A stretch of DNA of 64,000 nt from Streptomyces prunicolor NBRC 13075 (lineage in GTDB: Bacteria > Actinomycetota > Actinomycetes > Streptomycetales > Streptomycetaceae), in the NCBI RefSeq assembly GCF_000367365.1, contig NZ_BARF01000034.1:124001-188000 (forward strand), written 5' to 3'. The notes beneath the pieces are model-generated. The model was given only the letters and a program-made list of their open reading frames with translations, made no database searches and was not told the DNA's origin. Made by a program: the position numbers and the translations under genes. Positions within the stretch are counted from its first letter, which is position 1. Each line of letters begins with the position of its first letter. This document shows positions 52,182-60,082 of this stretch, in pieces.

Positions 52182-52739
52182 GTGATCAGTCACCCAAGCA
52201 GGCACTGCACGGTGGAGCTCCAAGCCCTGCCGTCGCGGATCGGCCAGGTCCGCAGAATCGTATCTGCGCAATTGCGCTACTGGCATCTGGACCCTCTGAT
52301 AGACCGGGCCGCGCTCGGTGTCACAGAGCTCCTGACCAACGTCCACCGGCATGCCCAGCCCGACAAGACGTGCGTCGTCGAGATCGAGCTGGTGCTCGAC
52401 CAGCTCATGGTCTCGGTGCACGACCACGATCCCCGGCTTCCGGTGGTCGGTGACATCGACGAGGTCTCTCCTACGGCCACTTGTGGGCGTGGACTCGCGA
52501 TGGTCGCCGCGGTGAGCGAGAACTGGGGGGTGCGGCCGGACGGTGAGTCCGGGAAGGTCGTGTGGTTCGCGCTCAGTGCGGCTACGCCCGCGACGGCGAC
52601 GGCGACTGCGACGCCGGGTCGTTCACCGCGCCGTACGGCGGTGGAGAAACCCGCGCACCGGTTCGTCACCGAGGTCGAGCACCCGGTTGACGGCCACCGG
52701 CCCCAACACGCTCCCGCCCGGTCCGCCGTTGCCGGTTGA
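52182..52739 (+). CDS. RsbW-like ATP-binding protein (anti-sigma/HATPase family)
   Basis: A 185-aa protein with a histidine-kinase-like ATPase fold at residues about 8-130: the N-box ELLTNVHRHA, a G1-type box VHDHDPRLP and the G2-type GRGLAMVAAVSENWG. Such proteins in streptomycetes switch sigma-B-like factors by partner binding. The last 55 residues are Ala/Thr/Pro-rich and disordered, encoded by a short GCGACG-type repeat. GTG 52182 follows GGGGAG. No sigma or anti-anti-sigma gene is next to it. Confidence 0.88.
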   Translation: MISHPSRHCTVELQALPSRIGQVRRIVSAQLRYWHLDPLIDRAALGVTELLTNVHRHAQPDKTCVVEIELVLDQLMVSVHDHDPRLPVVGDIDEVSPTATCGRGLAMVAAVSENWGVRPDGESGKVVWFALSAATPATATATATPGRSPRRTAVEKPAHRFVTEVEHPVDGHRPQHAPARSAVAG

Positions 52740-52876
52740 TCGGGCGGTGATTCGTTGCGGGGGGGGTGGTGGAGGGGGCGGGGAGGGTGGCTTTGGGGTG
52801 GCGGTGTTGAGCGGGAGGGGTGGCTGGGCCTGTCTTCTGACAGCGGCTTACCTGAGGCGTGTTTTTTCAACAGCGC

Positions 52877-52922
52877 GATGCTGGGCCGGTGTTGCGAACG
52901 CCGGGATGCTGGTCCGGTGTTG
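52877..52922. repeat. Direct repeat GATGCTGGKCCGGTGTTG, two copies
   Basis: Copies start at 52877 and 52905 (28-bp period) and differ at one base. They are followed by the large hairpin. The meaning is unknown. Confidence 0.5.
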
Positions 52923-52975
52923 ATCAGGCACCCGCGCGCACCTCTTATTGGTTCGGTCGCCTTCGGGGCGCCAAA

Positions 52976-53043
52976 GCCGGTGTCGAGAGCCCCACCGTGC
53001 TCGGCGCTGCGCGCCTCCGCGCGCTGGGGCTCTCGACACCGGC
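52976..53043. terminator. 19-bp perfect inverted repeat, likely bidirectional terminator
   Basis: The arm 52976-52994 (GCCGGTGTCGAGAGCCCCA) is exactly complementary to 53025-53043. The 30-base loop is GC-rich and itself partly paired. It sits between convergent genes. The arm length and perfect match exceed what a terminator needs. Confidence 0.55.
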
Positions 53044-53149
53044 GCGCCCCTACGGCTCCCTCTCGGCCGTCCACGTGGGGACAGTCCGACTTGGTGGGCC
53101 CTCACCGTCTGTTTGGGTGGACGCCCTGCACTTGTCTACCGGTGTCTTG

Positions 53150-55711
53150 TCACTCTGTGGCGATCGCCCGGAGTACGTCCAGCCGTGCTGCCCGGCGGGC
53201 TGGGCGTAGGCCCGCGAGTGCTCCTGCGGTTACGCCGACCAGGGCCACCACCACTAGTTGTACGGGCGGGAGCGCGAAGGCGAAGGCGCTGTCGCTGGCG
53301 CCGTCCGAGGCCTTGACCAGGACCCAGCCGAGGAAGGCGCCCAGGGCTAGGCCGCCCAGCGTGCCGAAGGCGGCGACCAGGACCGACTCCCAGCGGACCA
53401 TGGCCCGGAGTTGGGAACGGGTCTGGCCCACTGCCCTCAACAGGCCCAGTTCGCGGGTGCGTTCGTGGATCGCCAGGGTGAGTGTGTTGGCGATGCCCAG
53501 GAGCGCGATCAGGACCGCGAGGGCCAGCAGGGCGTAGACGAGGGTCAGCATCATGTCGATCCCGCCCGCCGAGGACTGCGCGTATTCGTGGCGGGTCTGA
53601 ACTTGTGGGTTGCCGTAGTGGGCTGCGATCGAATCGACTGCGGCTTTGCCTTTGGCCGTGCTCACGCCCTCCTTGAAGGAGACGGCGACGAGCGTGTCGG
53701 AGTCCTGGGTGCGGTGTGGGGACCAGGCGGCGCGGGTGATGACGTAGTCGCCGGCGAGTTCGGACTGACCGTAGATCGCGCGGACTGTGAAGGTCTTCTT
53801 CTGGCCGTCGGTGAAGGCCAGTTGGGCTGTGCTGCCGGTGGTCAGGTGTTGGCGGTCGGCTTCCGTTCTGGTGATGGCGATGCCGTCGGTGCCGAGGGAG
53901 CGGAGGGAGCCCTGGACCGTGCCGAGGTCGAAGGTGCGGGCGAGGGCGGTGGGATCCGTGACCGTCAATGCCCGTCCCTTGCCGTCTACTTCGGCTACTC
54001 CGCGGCCGAGTCCCACTGCCGTGTCCACCTCGGGCAACTTGCCGATGGCTCCGGCCAGTTCGGGGCTCAGGCCACTGCCGCCCGCTCCGAAGGAAGGAGT
54101 GCTGACGGCTACGTCACCGGCGAAGGACCGGGACACCGTCTGGTCCATCGTCGCCTTCAACGAGGCGCCGAAGACGGTGAACAGCGACACCACGGCCACG
54201 CCGATCATCAGCGCGCTGGCGGTGGCGGCCGTCCGGCGGGGGCTGCGCAGGGCGTTGCGTCGGGCCAGTCCACCGGTGACGCCGCGCAGTCGGTCCAGGG
54301 GGCTACCGAGGACGCGTACCGCCGTGGAGGAGGCGACCGGGCCGAGGACCACGAAGGCGACCAGGGCCAGTACCGCCCCAACTCCCGCCAGCAGCAAGGA
54401 CGGTGAGATCAGTACGCCGGTGAGCGTCGCGGAGACGGCAAGGAGCGCGAGGGCCGTTCCTGTTACCGCTCGGACGCGGGACGCGCCTGACTGGTCCACG
54501 GCCGTCTCGCGCAGCGCCGCGAGGGGTGCGGTGCGGCCCGCTCGTACCGCCGGCATGAGTGCGGAGCCCAGGCAGACGATGATGCCGACCGCGAGTGGCA
54601 GGACCATGGAGAGCGTTTTGATCACCAAGTCGCCCTCGGGGAACGGGAATCCGATGGCCGGGAACAGTGCCTTCAGTCCGGCCGCGATGCCGATTCCGCC
54701 CGCCAGTCCCGCGGCGGATGCGGCGACTGCGACGACGCTCGCCTCGGTGACCGTGGCCGCCGTCACCTGGCGGCGGGAGGCGCCGAGCGCTCGCAACAGG
54801 GCGTTCTCTCGGGTGCGTTGGGCGATGACGATCGCGAAGGTGTTGTGGATGGAGAAGGTCGCGACCAGCAGGGCGATGCCGGAGAACACCAGCAGGAACG
54901 TGGTGAAGATGGTGAGGAACTGGGACGAGATCATGTCCGTGTTCTCCTGGGCCGACTGTTGGCCCGTGATCGCCTCAACTCCCTTGGGGAGGACGGGAGT
55001 CAGCCGGTCGGCCAGTTGCGTCTGGCTGATGCCGGGGCCGGCGCGCACGCTGATGCTCGACGCCTCGCCGGGCTTGGCGGTGAGGTACTTCTCGGCGTCG
55101 GCCTGCGTCATGCCGGTGAAGGTCACCTGTGCCATACCGTCCTCGCCGCCGAAGGTCGCGAGGCCGACGATCGTCACCTTGACGGGGTTGGGCGTGCGCA
55201 GCGTCGTCGTGTCGCCGATCTCCAGGTGGCCCTTGTCGGCGGCACCTCGGTTGATGACAACCTCGCCCGGCCTGGCCGGAGTTCGGCCTTCCGCGAGGCG
55301 GTACGGGTTGAGTTTCGGGTCGGTGATCCAGTTGCCGGCGAGGGTGGGCGGGCCCTTGCCGCCGATGGCCTCGCCGTTGGCGCCGACGAGTTGGCCCGCG
55401 CCCTGGATGCTGGGGGCGGCTGCCGCGACGCCGGGGACTTGGCCGATGGTCTTCAGCAGGGCCGTGCTCACCGGTTGCCGAACGCCCTCGCTCTCGCCCG
55501 GTGTTGTGATGGCGTCGGCGCTGCGCACCACGGCGTCCGTGCCGCTGGTCGCGTCGCCGAACATGGTGTCGAAGTTGGCGCGCAGGGTGTCACCCATGAC
55601 CAGGGTCCCGGCGAGGAAGGCGACTCCTAGGAACACGGCGAGGAACGTACCGGCGAAGCGCCTTTTGTGGGCCCGTAGGGAGGACATGCTGAGGCGGGCG
55701 GAGGCGTTCAT
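53150..55711 (-). CDS. FtsX/MacB-type ABC transporter permease
   Basis: An 853-aa permease with two FtsX units. It begins LRAHKRRFAGTFLAVFLGVAFLAGTLVMGDTL (by position), an outside domain of about 200 residues follows, then three helices with TRENALLRALGASRRQV. A second copy repeats this: GLARRNALRSPRRTAATASALMIG, an outside domain and HERTRELGLLRAVGQTRSQLR. It would export lipids, peptides or drugs, or work mechanically. Its ATG overlaps the ATPase stop (ATGA). Confidence 0.92.
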   Translation of the reverse strand: MNASARLSMSSLRAHKRRFAGTFLAVFLGVAFLAGTLVMGDTLRANFDTMFGDATSGTDAVVRSADAITTPGESEGVRQPVSTALLKTIGQVPGVAAAAPSIQGAGQLVGANGEAIGGKGPPTLAGNWITDPKLNPYRLAEGRTPARPGEVVINRGAADKGHLEIGDTTTLRTPNPVKVTIVGLATFGGEDGMAQVTFTGMTQADAEKYLTAKPGEASSISVRAGPGISQTQLADRLTPVLPKGVEAITGQQSAQENTDMISSQFLTIFTTFLLVFSGIALLVATFSIHNTFAIVIAQRTRENALLRALGASRRQVTAATVTEASVVAVAASAAGLAGGIGIAAGLKALFPAIGFPFPEGDLVIKTLSMVLPLAVGIIVCLGSALMPAVRAGRTAPLAALRETAVDQSGASRVRAVTGTALALLAVSATLTGVLISPSLLLAGVGAVLALVAFVVLGPVASSTAVRVLGSPLDRLRGVTGGLARRNALRSPRRTAATASALMIGVAVVSLFTVFGASLKATMDQTVSRSFAGDVAVSTPSFGAGGSGLSPELAGAIGKLPEVDTAVGLGRGVAEVDGKGRALTVTDPTALARTFDLGTVQGSLRSLGTDGIAITRTEADRQHLTTGSTAQLAFTDGQKKTFTVRAIYGQSELAGDYVITRAAWSPHRTQDSDTLVAVSFKEGVSTAKGKAAVDSIAAHYGNPQVQTRHEYAQSSAGGIDMMLTLVYALLALAVLIALLGIANTLTLAIHERTRELGLLRAVGQTRSQLRAMVRWESVLVAAFGTLGGLALGAFLGWVLVKASDGASDSAFAFALPPVQLVVVALVGVTAGALAGLRPARRAARLDVLRAIATE

Positions 55712-56460
55712 GACCTCACGTCCTCGAAGGCCTTCAGGCGGTCCAGGACCTTTTCGGCCGTGGGGGAATCCATACGGTCCACCAGGCGTCCGTCCGCGAG
55801 GAAGACGACCTCGTCCGCGTGGGCGGCGGCCACCGGGTCGTGGGTCACCATCACGACCGTGCGGTCCGTCTGCTGTACCGCGCGCCGGAGCAGGCCCAGG
55901 ACCTCGCCGCCGGAGCGGGAGTCGAGGTTGCCGGTCGGCTCGTCGGCGAAGACGACCTCCGGGCGGCCCGCGAACGCCCTTGCCACGGCGACGCGTTGCT
56001 GCTGGCCGCCGGAGAGCTCGGAGGGGCGGTGGTGGAGGCGGTCGCGCAGGCCGACCACGTCGACGAGCGCGTCGATCCACTCCCGGTCGCCCCTCGCCCC
56101 GGAGAGGTCGAGAGGCAGGGTGATGTTCTCCGCGACGGTCAGCGTCGGCACCAGGTTGAACGCCTGGAAGACGAAGCCGACGCGGTCGCGGCGGAGGAGG
56201 GTCAGGCGGCGGTCGTCGAGGGAGCCGAGTTCCGTGTCGCCGATGTACGCGGCGCCCGAGGTGAGTGTGTCCAGTCCGGCCGCGCAGTGCATCAAGGTCG
56301 ACTTGCCGGAGCCCGAGGGGCCCATGATCGCGGTGAAGCGGCCGGCCGGGAAGTCGACGCTCACTCCGTCCAGGGCTCGTACGGCGGTGTCGCCGACGCC
56401 GTACACCTTGACGGCGTCGACGACCCGCGCGGCCGTGCGGGTGGTGGTCGCGGTGGTCAT
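55708..56460 (-). CDS. ABC transporter ATP-binding protein (MacB/LolD type)
   Basis: A 250-aa ATPase that powers the FtsX-type permease. Motifs: Walker A GPSGSGKST, Q-loop VFQAFNLVPTLT, signature LSGGQQQRVAVARAF, Walker B VVFADEPTGNLD and VMVTHDP. The LTSG and NLDSRSG sequences are typical of the MacB group. It overlaps the SHOCT protein stop (ATGA) upstream and the permease downstream, so the three genes form one operon. Confidence 0.93.
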   Translation of the reverse strand: MTTATTTRTAARVVDAVKVYGVGDTAVRALDGVSVDFPAGRFTAIMGPSGSGKSTLMHCAAGLDTLTSGAAYIGDTELGSLDDRRLTLLRRDRVGFVFQAFNLVPTLTVAENITLPLDLSGARGDREWIDALVDVVGLRDRLHHRPSELSGGQQQRVAVARAFAGRPEVVFADEPTGNLDSRSGGEVLGLLRRAVQQTDRTVVMVTHDPVAAAHADEVVFLADGRLVDRMDSPTAEKVLDRLKAFEDVRS

Positions 56461-56768
56461 GCCGGGCCGCCTCCCTTGCCTGCGGTGCGGCCGAACTGCT
56501 CGTCCAGGACGGAGAGGCGGCGCCAGTACTCGTCCTCGTCGATCTCGCCGGAGGCGAAGCGGCGGCCGAGGACCGCGAGCGGGGAGTCGCCGGTGGGGCG
56601 GGTGTCGGCCAGCGCGCGCCACGGTCCGCCGCGCCCGATCCCGCGACCGCTCCAGCCGGTGCGGCGCAGGACGGTCACCACGCCGACCACCACGGCCGCC
56701 CAGATCAGCGGGAAGAACAGGATCCACGGGCCGGGGCCGCCGCCGTTCCAGTTCGCCAGAGTCTGCAT
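56457..56768 (-). CDS. SHOCT domain membrane protein
   Basis: A 103-aa protein with one membrane helix (WILFFPLIWAAVVVGVVTVL, residues about 15-35) and a C-terminal SHOCT motif (LAVLGRRFASGEIDEDEYWRRLSVL by position). SHOCT domains are short oligomerisation elements. It is the first gene of the operon with the ABC exporter genes and overlaps the ATPase by ATGA. GGAG lies 10 bases before the ATG. Confidence 0.85.
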   Translation of the reverse strand: MQTLANWNGGGPGPWILFFPLIWAAVVVGVVTVLRRTGWSGRGIGRGGPWRALADTRPTGDSPLAVLGRRFASGEIDEDEYWRRLSVLDEQFGRTAGKGGGPA

Positions 56769-56941
56769 GTCGATTCATCTCCAAGTGGTCCGGAGCCCGG
56801 AGGGGGCTTCCTGTGATGTCTGGTGATGTATCGAGCCTGGCTCCGGGGAGGGGTCCGGGTCGTCGTACGGCCAGCGGCAGTGCGTGTACCTCCCGGGGAG
56901 TACGTGCGTGCGTTCCGGCTGCTCCGTAGGTTCTCGACTTC

Positions 56942-56961
56942 TGTACCTACTAGTATGTACA
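56942..56961. promoter_or_regulatory. Palindromic operator of the TetR-type regulator
   Basis: TGTACCTACTAGTATGTACA is a 20-bp palindrome with nine of ten base pairs matched. It lies 8 bp before the chosen TetR start codon and covers a TAGTAT box that could be the -10. Such sites are typical for autoregulation. The SHOCT/ABC operon starts 174 bp away on the other strand and could share control. Confidence 0.7.
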
Positions 56962-56969
56962 GTCCGCGT

Positions 56970-57551
56970 ATGAGCACCCCGGAGCGACTGATCGAGTCCA
57001 CCCGCGAGCTGCTGTGGGAGCGCGGCTACGTCGGCACCAGCCCCAAGGCGATCCTGGAGCGCGCGGGCGCCGGGCAGGGCAGCATGTACCACCACTTCAA
57101 AGGCAAGCCGGAGCTGGCGCTGGCCGCGATCCGGCGGACGGCCGAGGAGTTGCGGGCTGCCGCCGAGGGAGTACTCGACGGGCCCGGCACGCCGTACGAG
57201 CGGATCGAGGCGTATCTGCGGCGCGAGCGCGATGTGTTGCGCGGGTGTCCGGTCGGGCGGCTGACGATGGATCCCGACGTGATCGCCAGCGCCGAGCTGC
57301 GGGAACCGGTGGACGCGACGCTCGACGCGATCCTGGAGCGGCTCGCCGGGATCGTCGAAGAGGGCAAGGAGCAGGGGCAGTTCGGGCCGGAGCTGGACGG
57401 CGAGGAGATCGCGGCGACGATCCTCGCGACCTTGCAGGGCGGTTATGTGCTGGCCCGCGCGTCGGGGTCACCGGCCGCCTTCGACGCAGGCGTTCGGGGA
57501 CTGCTCTCCCTGCTCTCGCCCGTGAAATCCCCCTCCGACTCTCCCTCCTGA
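56970..57551 (+). CDS. TetR family transcriptional regulator
   Basis: A 193-aa repressor. The HTH is STPERLIESTRELLWERGYVGTSPKAILERAGAGQGSMYHHFKGK by position (about residues 2-46), followed by a helical ligand domain with DVLRGCPVGRLTMDPDV. ATG 56970 is preferred because the alternative ATG 56955 lies inside the operator palindrome; the mRNA may be nearly leaderless. The DUF4865-type gene follows 11 bp later with a good RBS, so it should be coregulated. Confidence 0.92.
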   Translation: MSTPERLIESTRELLWERGYVGTSPKAILERAGAGQGSMYHHFKGKPELALAAIRRTAEELRAAAEGVLDGPGTPYERIEAYLRRERDVLRGCPVGRLTMDPDVIASAELREPVDATLDAILERLAGIVEEGKEQGQFGPELDGEEIAATILATLQGGYVLARASGSPAAFDAGVRGLLSLLSPVKSPSDSPS

Positions 57552-57562
57552 GGAGGCACTTG

Positions 57563-58147
57563 ATGCACGCCATGCAGTACGAACTCACCCTGCCCGCCGA
57601 CTACGACATGGGCATCATCCGGGGCCGGGTCGCGCGGGTCGGGCATCTGCTCGACGAGTGGGACGGGCTCGGCGTCAAGGCGTATCTCCTGCGTGAGCGC
57701 GGGGTGCACGGTTCGCCGGTCAACCAGTACGCGCCGTTCTATCTGTGGAACACGGTGGAGGGCATGAACCGCTTCCTCTGGGGCGGCGCGTTCCAGGGGC
57801 TCGTCAATGACTTCGGGCGGCCTAAGGTGGTGCGGTGGTCGGGCCTCGCGTACGAGGAGGGCGGCGCCTCGGGTTCCCCCGCCGCGGTCGCGGTGCGGCG
57901 GCGCCAACGGATACCGGAGGGTGGGGAGTTGGCCGCCGTCATGGAAGAAGCGGTGCGCGAGACACGGCAGTTGGCCGGGGCGGACGGTGCGGTGTTCGCG
58001 GCGGCGGCCGTCGACCCGCACAGCTGGGAGCTGGTCCACTTCTCGCTCTGGGAGCAGGACACGCCGAAGGCGGAGGGGGACGTGTTCCAGGTGCTGCATC
58101 TTTCGGCGCCGGGGCGGGGCGCCTTGCCGCGAGGGCGGCAGTGGTGA
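57563..58147 (+). CDS. DUF4865 family protein
   Basis: A 194-aa protein. I recognise the DUF4865 opening MHAMQYELTLPADYDMGIIRGRVA by position, plus LNxWNTVEGMNRFLWGGAFQ-like LWNTVEGMNRFLWGG and a ferredoxin-like-barrel composition. GAGGAGG precedes the ATG. These proteins usually sit next to TetR regulators, as here; some are related to monooxygenase-like barrels. Function unknown. Confidence 0.85.
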   Translation: MHAMQYELTLPADYDMGIIRGRVARVGHLLDEWDGLGVKAYLLRERGVHGSPVNQYAPFYLWNTVEGMNRFLWGGAFQGLVNDFGRPKVVRWSGLAYEEGGASGSPAAVAVRRRQRIPEGGELAAVMEEAVRETRQLAGADGAVFAAAAVDPHSWELVHFSLWEQDTPKAEGDVFQVLHLSAPGRGALPRGRQW

Positions 58148-58193
58148 CCCGCTCTCGCCGGAGCCGGTCGGCGGAGGCCGGCGAGGGACCGCT

Positions 58194-58218
58194 ATGTTCG
58201 ACGCGAACATCGAACATG
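58194..58218. promoter_or_regulatory. Palindrome plus third half-site before the YraQ-type permease gene
   Basis: ATGTTCG (58194-58200) is perfectly inverted at 58204-58210 (CGAACAT), and a further CGAACAT follows at 58211-58217. The site ends 11 bp before the GTG start, so it probably overlaps the transcript start region. No known metal-sensor consensus is recognised. Confidence 0.45.
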
Positions 58219-58228
58219 TGGAGCTCGT

Positions 58229-59242
58229 GTGCAGACGACAGTGGAGCCGCCGAGAGCAGCGGCGGAGGCGGAGGTAACGGCAGCCGGGTGGCCGCGGTAC
58301 TGGCCGCTTCTGTTGCTGGGGGCGGCCGTCGTTCCCGGGCTGCTGCTCTTCTCCGTCGGGCGGTGGATGGACTCCCCGGCCGTGCAGGCCTGGCGGACCG
58401 TGTGCCTCGCCATCACCACGCAGGCGCTGCCCTTCCTGCTGCTGGGTACGGCGCTGTCGGGGGCGATCAACGCCTTCGTACCGGCGCGGGTGTTCACGAA
58501 GGTACTGCCCAAGCGGGCCGCGTTCGCCGTGCCGGTCGCCGGGATGGCGGGGGTCGTGCTGCCGGGGTGCGAGTGCGCGTCGGTGCCGGTCGCGAACAGT
58601 CTGATCGGGCGCGGGGTCACCCCGGCCGCCGCGTTCGCGTTCCTGCTCTCGGCGCCCGCGATCAATCCGGTCGTACTGACGGCCACCGCGATCGCGTTTC
58701 CCGCCAGCCCGGTGATGGTGCTGGCCCGGTTGCTCGCCTCGCTCGCGACCGCCGTGGTGATGGGCTGGCTGTGGCTCTGGCTGGGGCGTGAGGAGTGGCT
58801 GCGGCCGGTCGCGCGGCACACCGGGCACCGGCCGGGGCACAGCCGCTTCACGGAGTTCCGGACCGGCTTCCAGCACGACTTCCTGCACGCGGGTGGGTTC
58901 CTGGTCGTCGGTGCCATGGCGGCGGCGACCTTCAATGTCGCGGTACCGCGCTCCGTGCTCGACACCTTCGCCGGCTCGCCCTGGCTGTCCGTGCTCTTCC
59001 TGGCCGCGCTCGCGATCATCCTCGCGGTCTGCTCCGAGGCCGACGCCTTCGTGGCGTCCTCGCTCACGGGCTTCTCCCCCACTGCCCGGCTCGCTTTCAT
59101 GGTGGTCGGCCCCATGGTGGACCTGAAGCTGATCGCCCTCCAGGCGGGCACCTTCGGCCGGGCCTTCGCGGTCCGCTTCTCCGCCGCCACGACGGTCGTC
59201 GCGGTGCTGTCCAGCGCGCTGATCGGAGCCGTACTGCTGTGA
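58229..59242 (+). CDS. YraQ/UPF0718-type permease
   Basis: A 337-aa membrane protein with about eight helices. It carries the family cysteine motif GVVLPGCECASVPVANSLI, the paired SAPAINPVVL motif and AVCSEADAFVASSL, all typical for the UPF0718/ArsP-like permease group. Members have been linked with metal or organo-arsenical export. The GTG start overlaps no upstream gene. Its stop overlaps the next start as GTGA, so the two proteins are made together. Confidence 0.88.
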   Translation: MQTTVEPPRAAAEAEVTAAGWPRYWPLLLLGAAVVPGLLLFSVGRWMDSPAVQAWRTVCLAITTQALPFLLLGTALSGAINAFVPARVFTKVLPKRAAFAVPVAGMAGVVLPGCECASVPVANSLIGRGVTPAAAFAFLLSAPAINPVVLTATAIAFPASPVMVLARLLASLATAVVMGWLWLWLGREEWLRPVARHTGHRPGHSRFTEFRTGFQHDFLHAGGFLVVGAMAAATFNVAVPRSVLDTFAGSPWLSVLFLAALAIILAVCSEADAFVASSLTGFSPTARLAFMVVGPMVDLKLIALQAGTFGRAFAVRFSAATTVVAVLSSALIGAVLL

Positions 59243-60039
59243 GACGCCCCCTCCAGGTGACCCTGCTCGTCCTCAGCGGCCTGGGCCTGCTGCACGCCTC
59301 GCTCTTCACCGACCTGTGCCTGCGCTACGTCAAGCCGAGCATGCGCCCGATGCTGGTCGTGTCCGGGTTCCTGCTGATTCTGCTCGGCATCGCGGAGGCC
59401 TGGTCACGGTCACGGCAGACCCCGGGCGTGGATGACCACCACACAGGCCAAGGCCACATAGGCGAGAACCACATAGACCAGCACCACACCGAACTCCCCG
59501 AAGAGCACACGGGCCACAACCACTCCAAGGTGCCCCGCGTCGCCTGGCTGCTCTTCCTCCCCGCGCTCAGCCTCCTCTTCTACGCCCCGCCCGCCCTCGG
59601 CGCCTACACCGCCTCCCGCGCCGCGACCAAGGCCGTCCCCGTGCAGGACGCCTTCGACCCGCTGCCCGCGACCTCGCCGCTGCCGATCACCCTGACCGAC
59701 TTCACCACCCGCGTGCAGCAGGACCGCAAGCGGGCCATCAAGGGCCGGACCGTCCAGCTGACCGGGTTCGTCACGCCCGACAAGGGCAGCACCTACTGGG
59801 ACCTGACCCGGATCATGATCTCGTGCTGCGCGGCGGACGCCCAGTCCATCAAGGTGCGGGTCTACGGCATCCCGGCCCTGGCCGCCAACACCTGGGTGAC
59901 GATCACCGGGACCTGGCACGCGAGCGGAACCCTGGGGACGAGTTCTGCCCGCGCCGCGCTCAACGGCGTGACCGTCGAGAAGGTCGCCAAGCCGGTGAAC
60001 GCCTACCAGGACGCCCCGCCGTTCGCGACCTCACGCTGA
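59239..60039 (+). CDS. TIGR03943-type permease partner with a histidine-rich loop
   Basis: A 266-aa protein. Two N-terminal helices are separated from a third by a loop with nine or ten His in 33 residues (DDHHTGQGHIGENHIDQHHT plus EEHTGHNHSK), a likely metal-binding stretch. The C-terminal soluble domain contains LTGFVTPDKGSTYWDLTRIMISCCAADAQ by position with a CC pair, then an OB-like segment VTITGTWHASG. This protein normally pairs with the YraQ-type permease; the His loop points to zinc, copper or nickel handling. Confidence 0.85.
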   Translation: MRRPLQVTLLVLSGLGLLHASLFTDLCLRYVKPSMRPMLVVSGFLLILLGIAEAWSRSRQTPGVDDHHTGQGHIGENHIDQHHTELPEEHTGHNHSKVPRVAWLLFLPALSLLFYAPPALGAYTASRAATKAVPVQDAFDPLPATSPLPITLTDFTTRVQQDRKRAIKGRTVQLTGFVTPDKGSTYWDLTRIMISCCAADAQSIKVRVYGIPALAANTWVTITGTWHASGTLGTSSARAALNGVTVEKVAKPVNAYQDAPPFATSR

Positions 60040-60082
60040 GGCCAGACCGCTGAGGCCAGACCGCTGAGGCCAGACCGCTGAG
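60034..60082. repeat. 14-bp tandem repeat (3.5 copies) spanning a stop codon
   Basis: CGCTGAGGCCAGAC repeats at 60034, 60048 and 60062, followed by a half copy at 60076-60082. The first copy includes the TGA stop (60037-60039) of the TIGR03943-type gene. The array ends exactly where the KARI stop codon begins (60083) on the other strand. Confidence 0.85.

Larger units (their letters stand above)
52740..53149. other. 410-bp intergenic region with direct repeats and a large hairpin
   Basis: No gene is supported. It contains an 18-bp direct repeat (52877 and 52905) and a 19-bp perfect inverted repeat (52976-53043). It separates the RsbW-like gene from the convergent FtsX-type gene, so some of it is likely terminator sequence. 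Confidence 0.5.

Noticed and set aside
52755..53537. Plus-strand frames across the large hairpin region
   Set aside because: They run through a perfect inverted repeat and into the antisense of the exporter gene, without an RBS or recognisable domain.
53787..56123. Long open frame of 778 codons antisense to the FtsX-type exporter
   Set aside because: It mirrors the exporter and ATPase genes; composition is Ser/Arg/Thr-rich with no recognisable domain. Long antisense frames are normal at this GC content.
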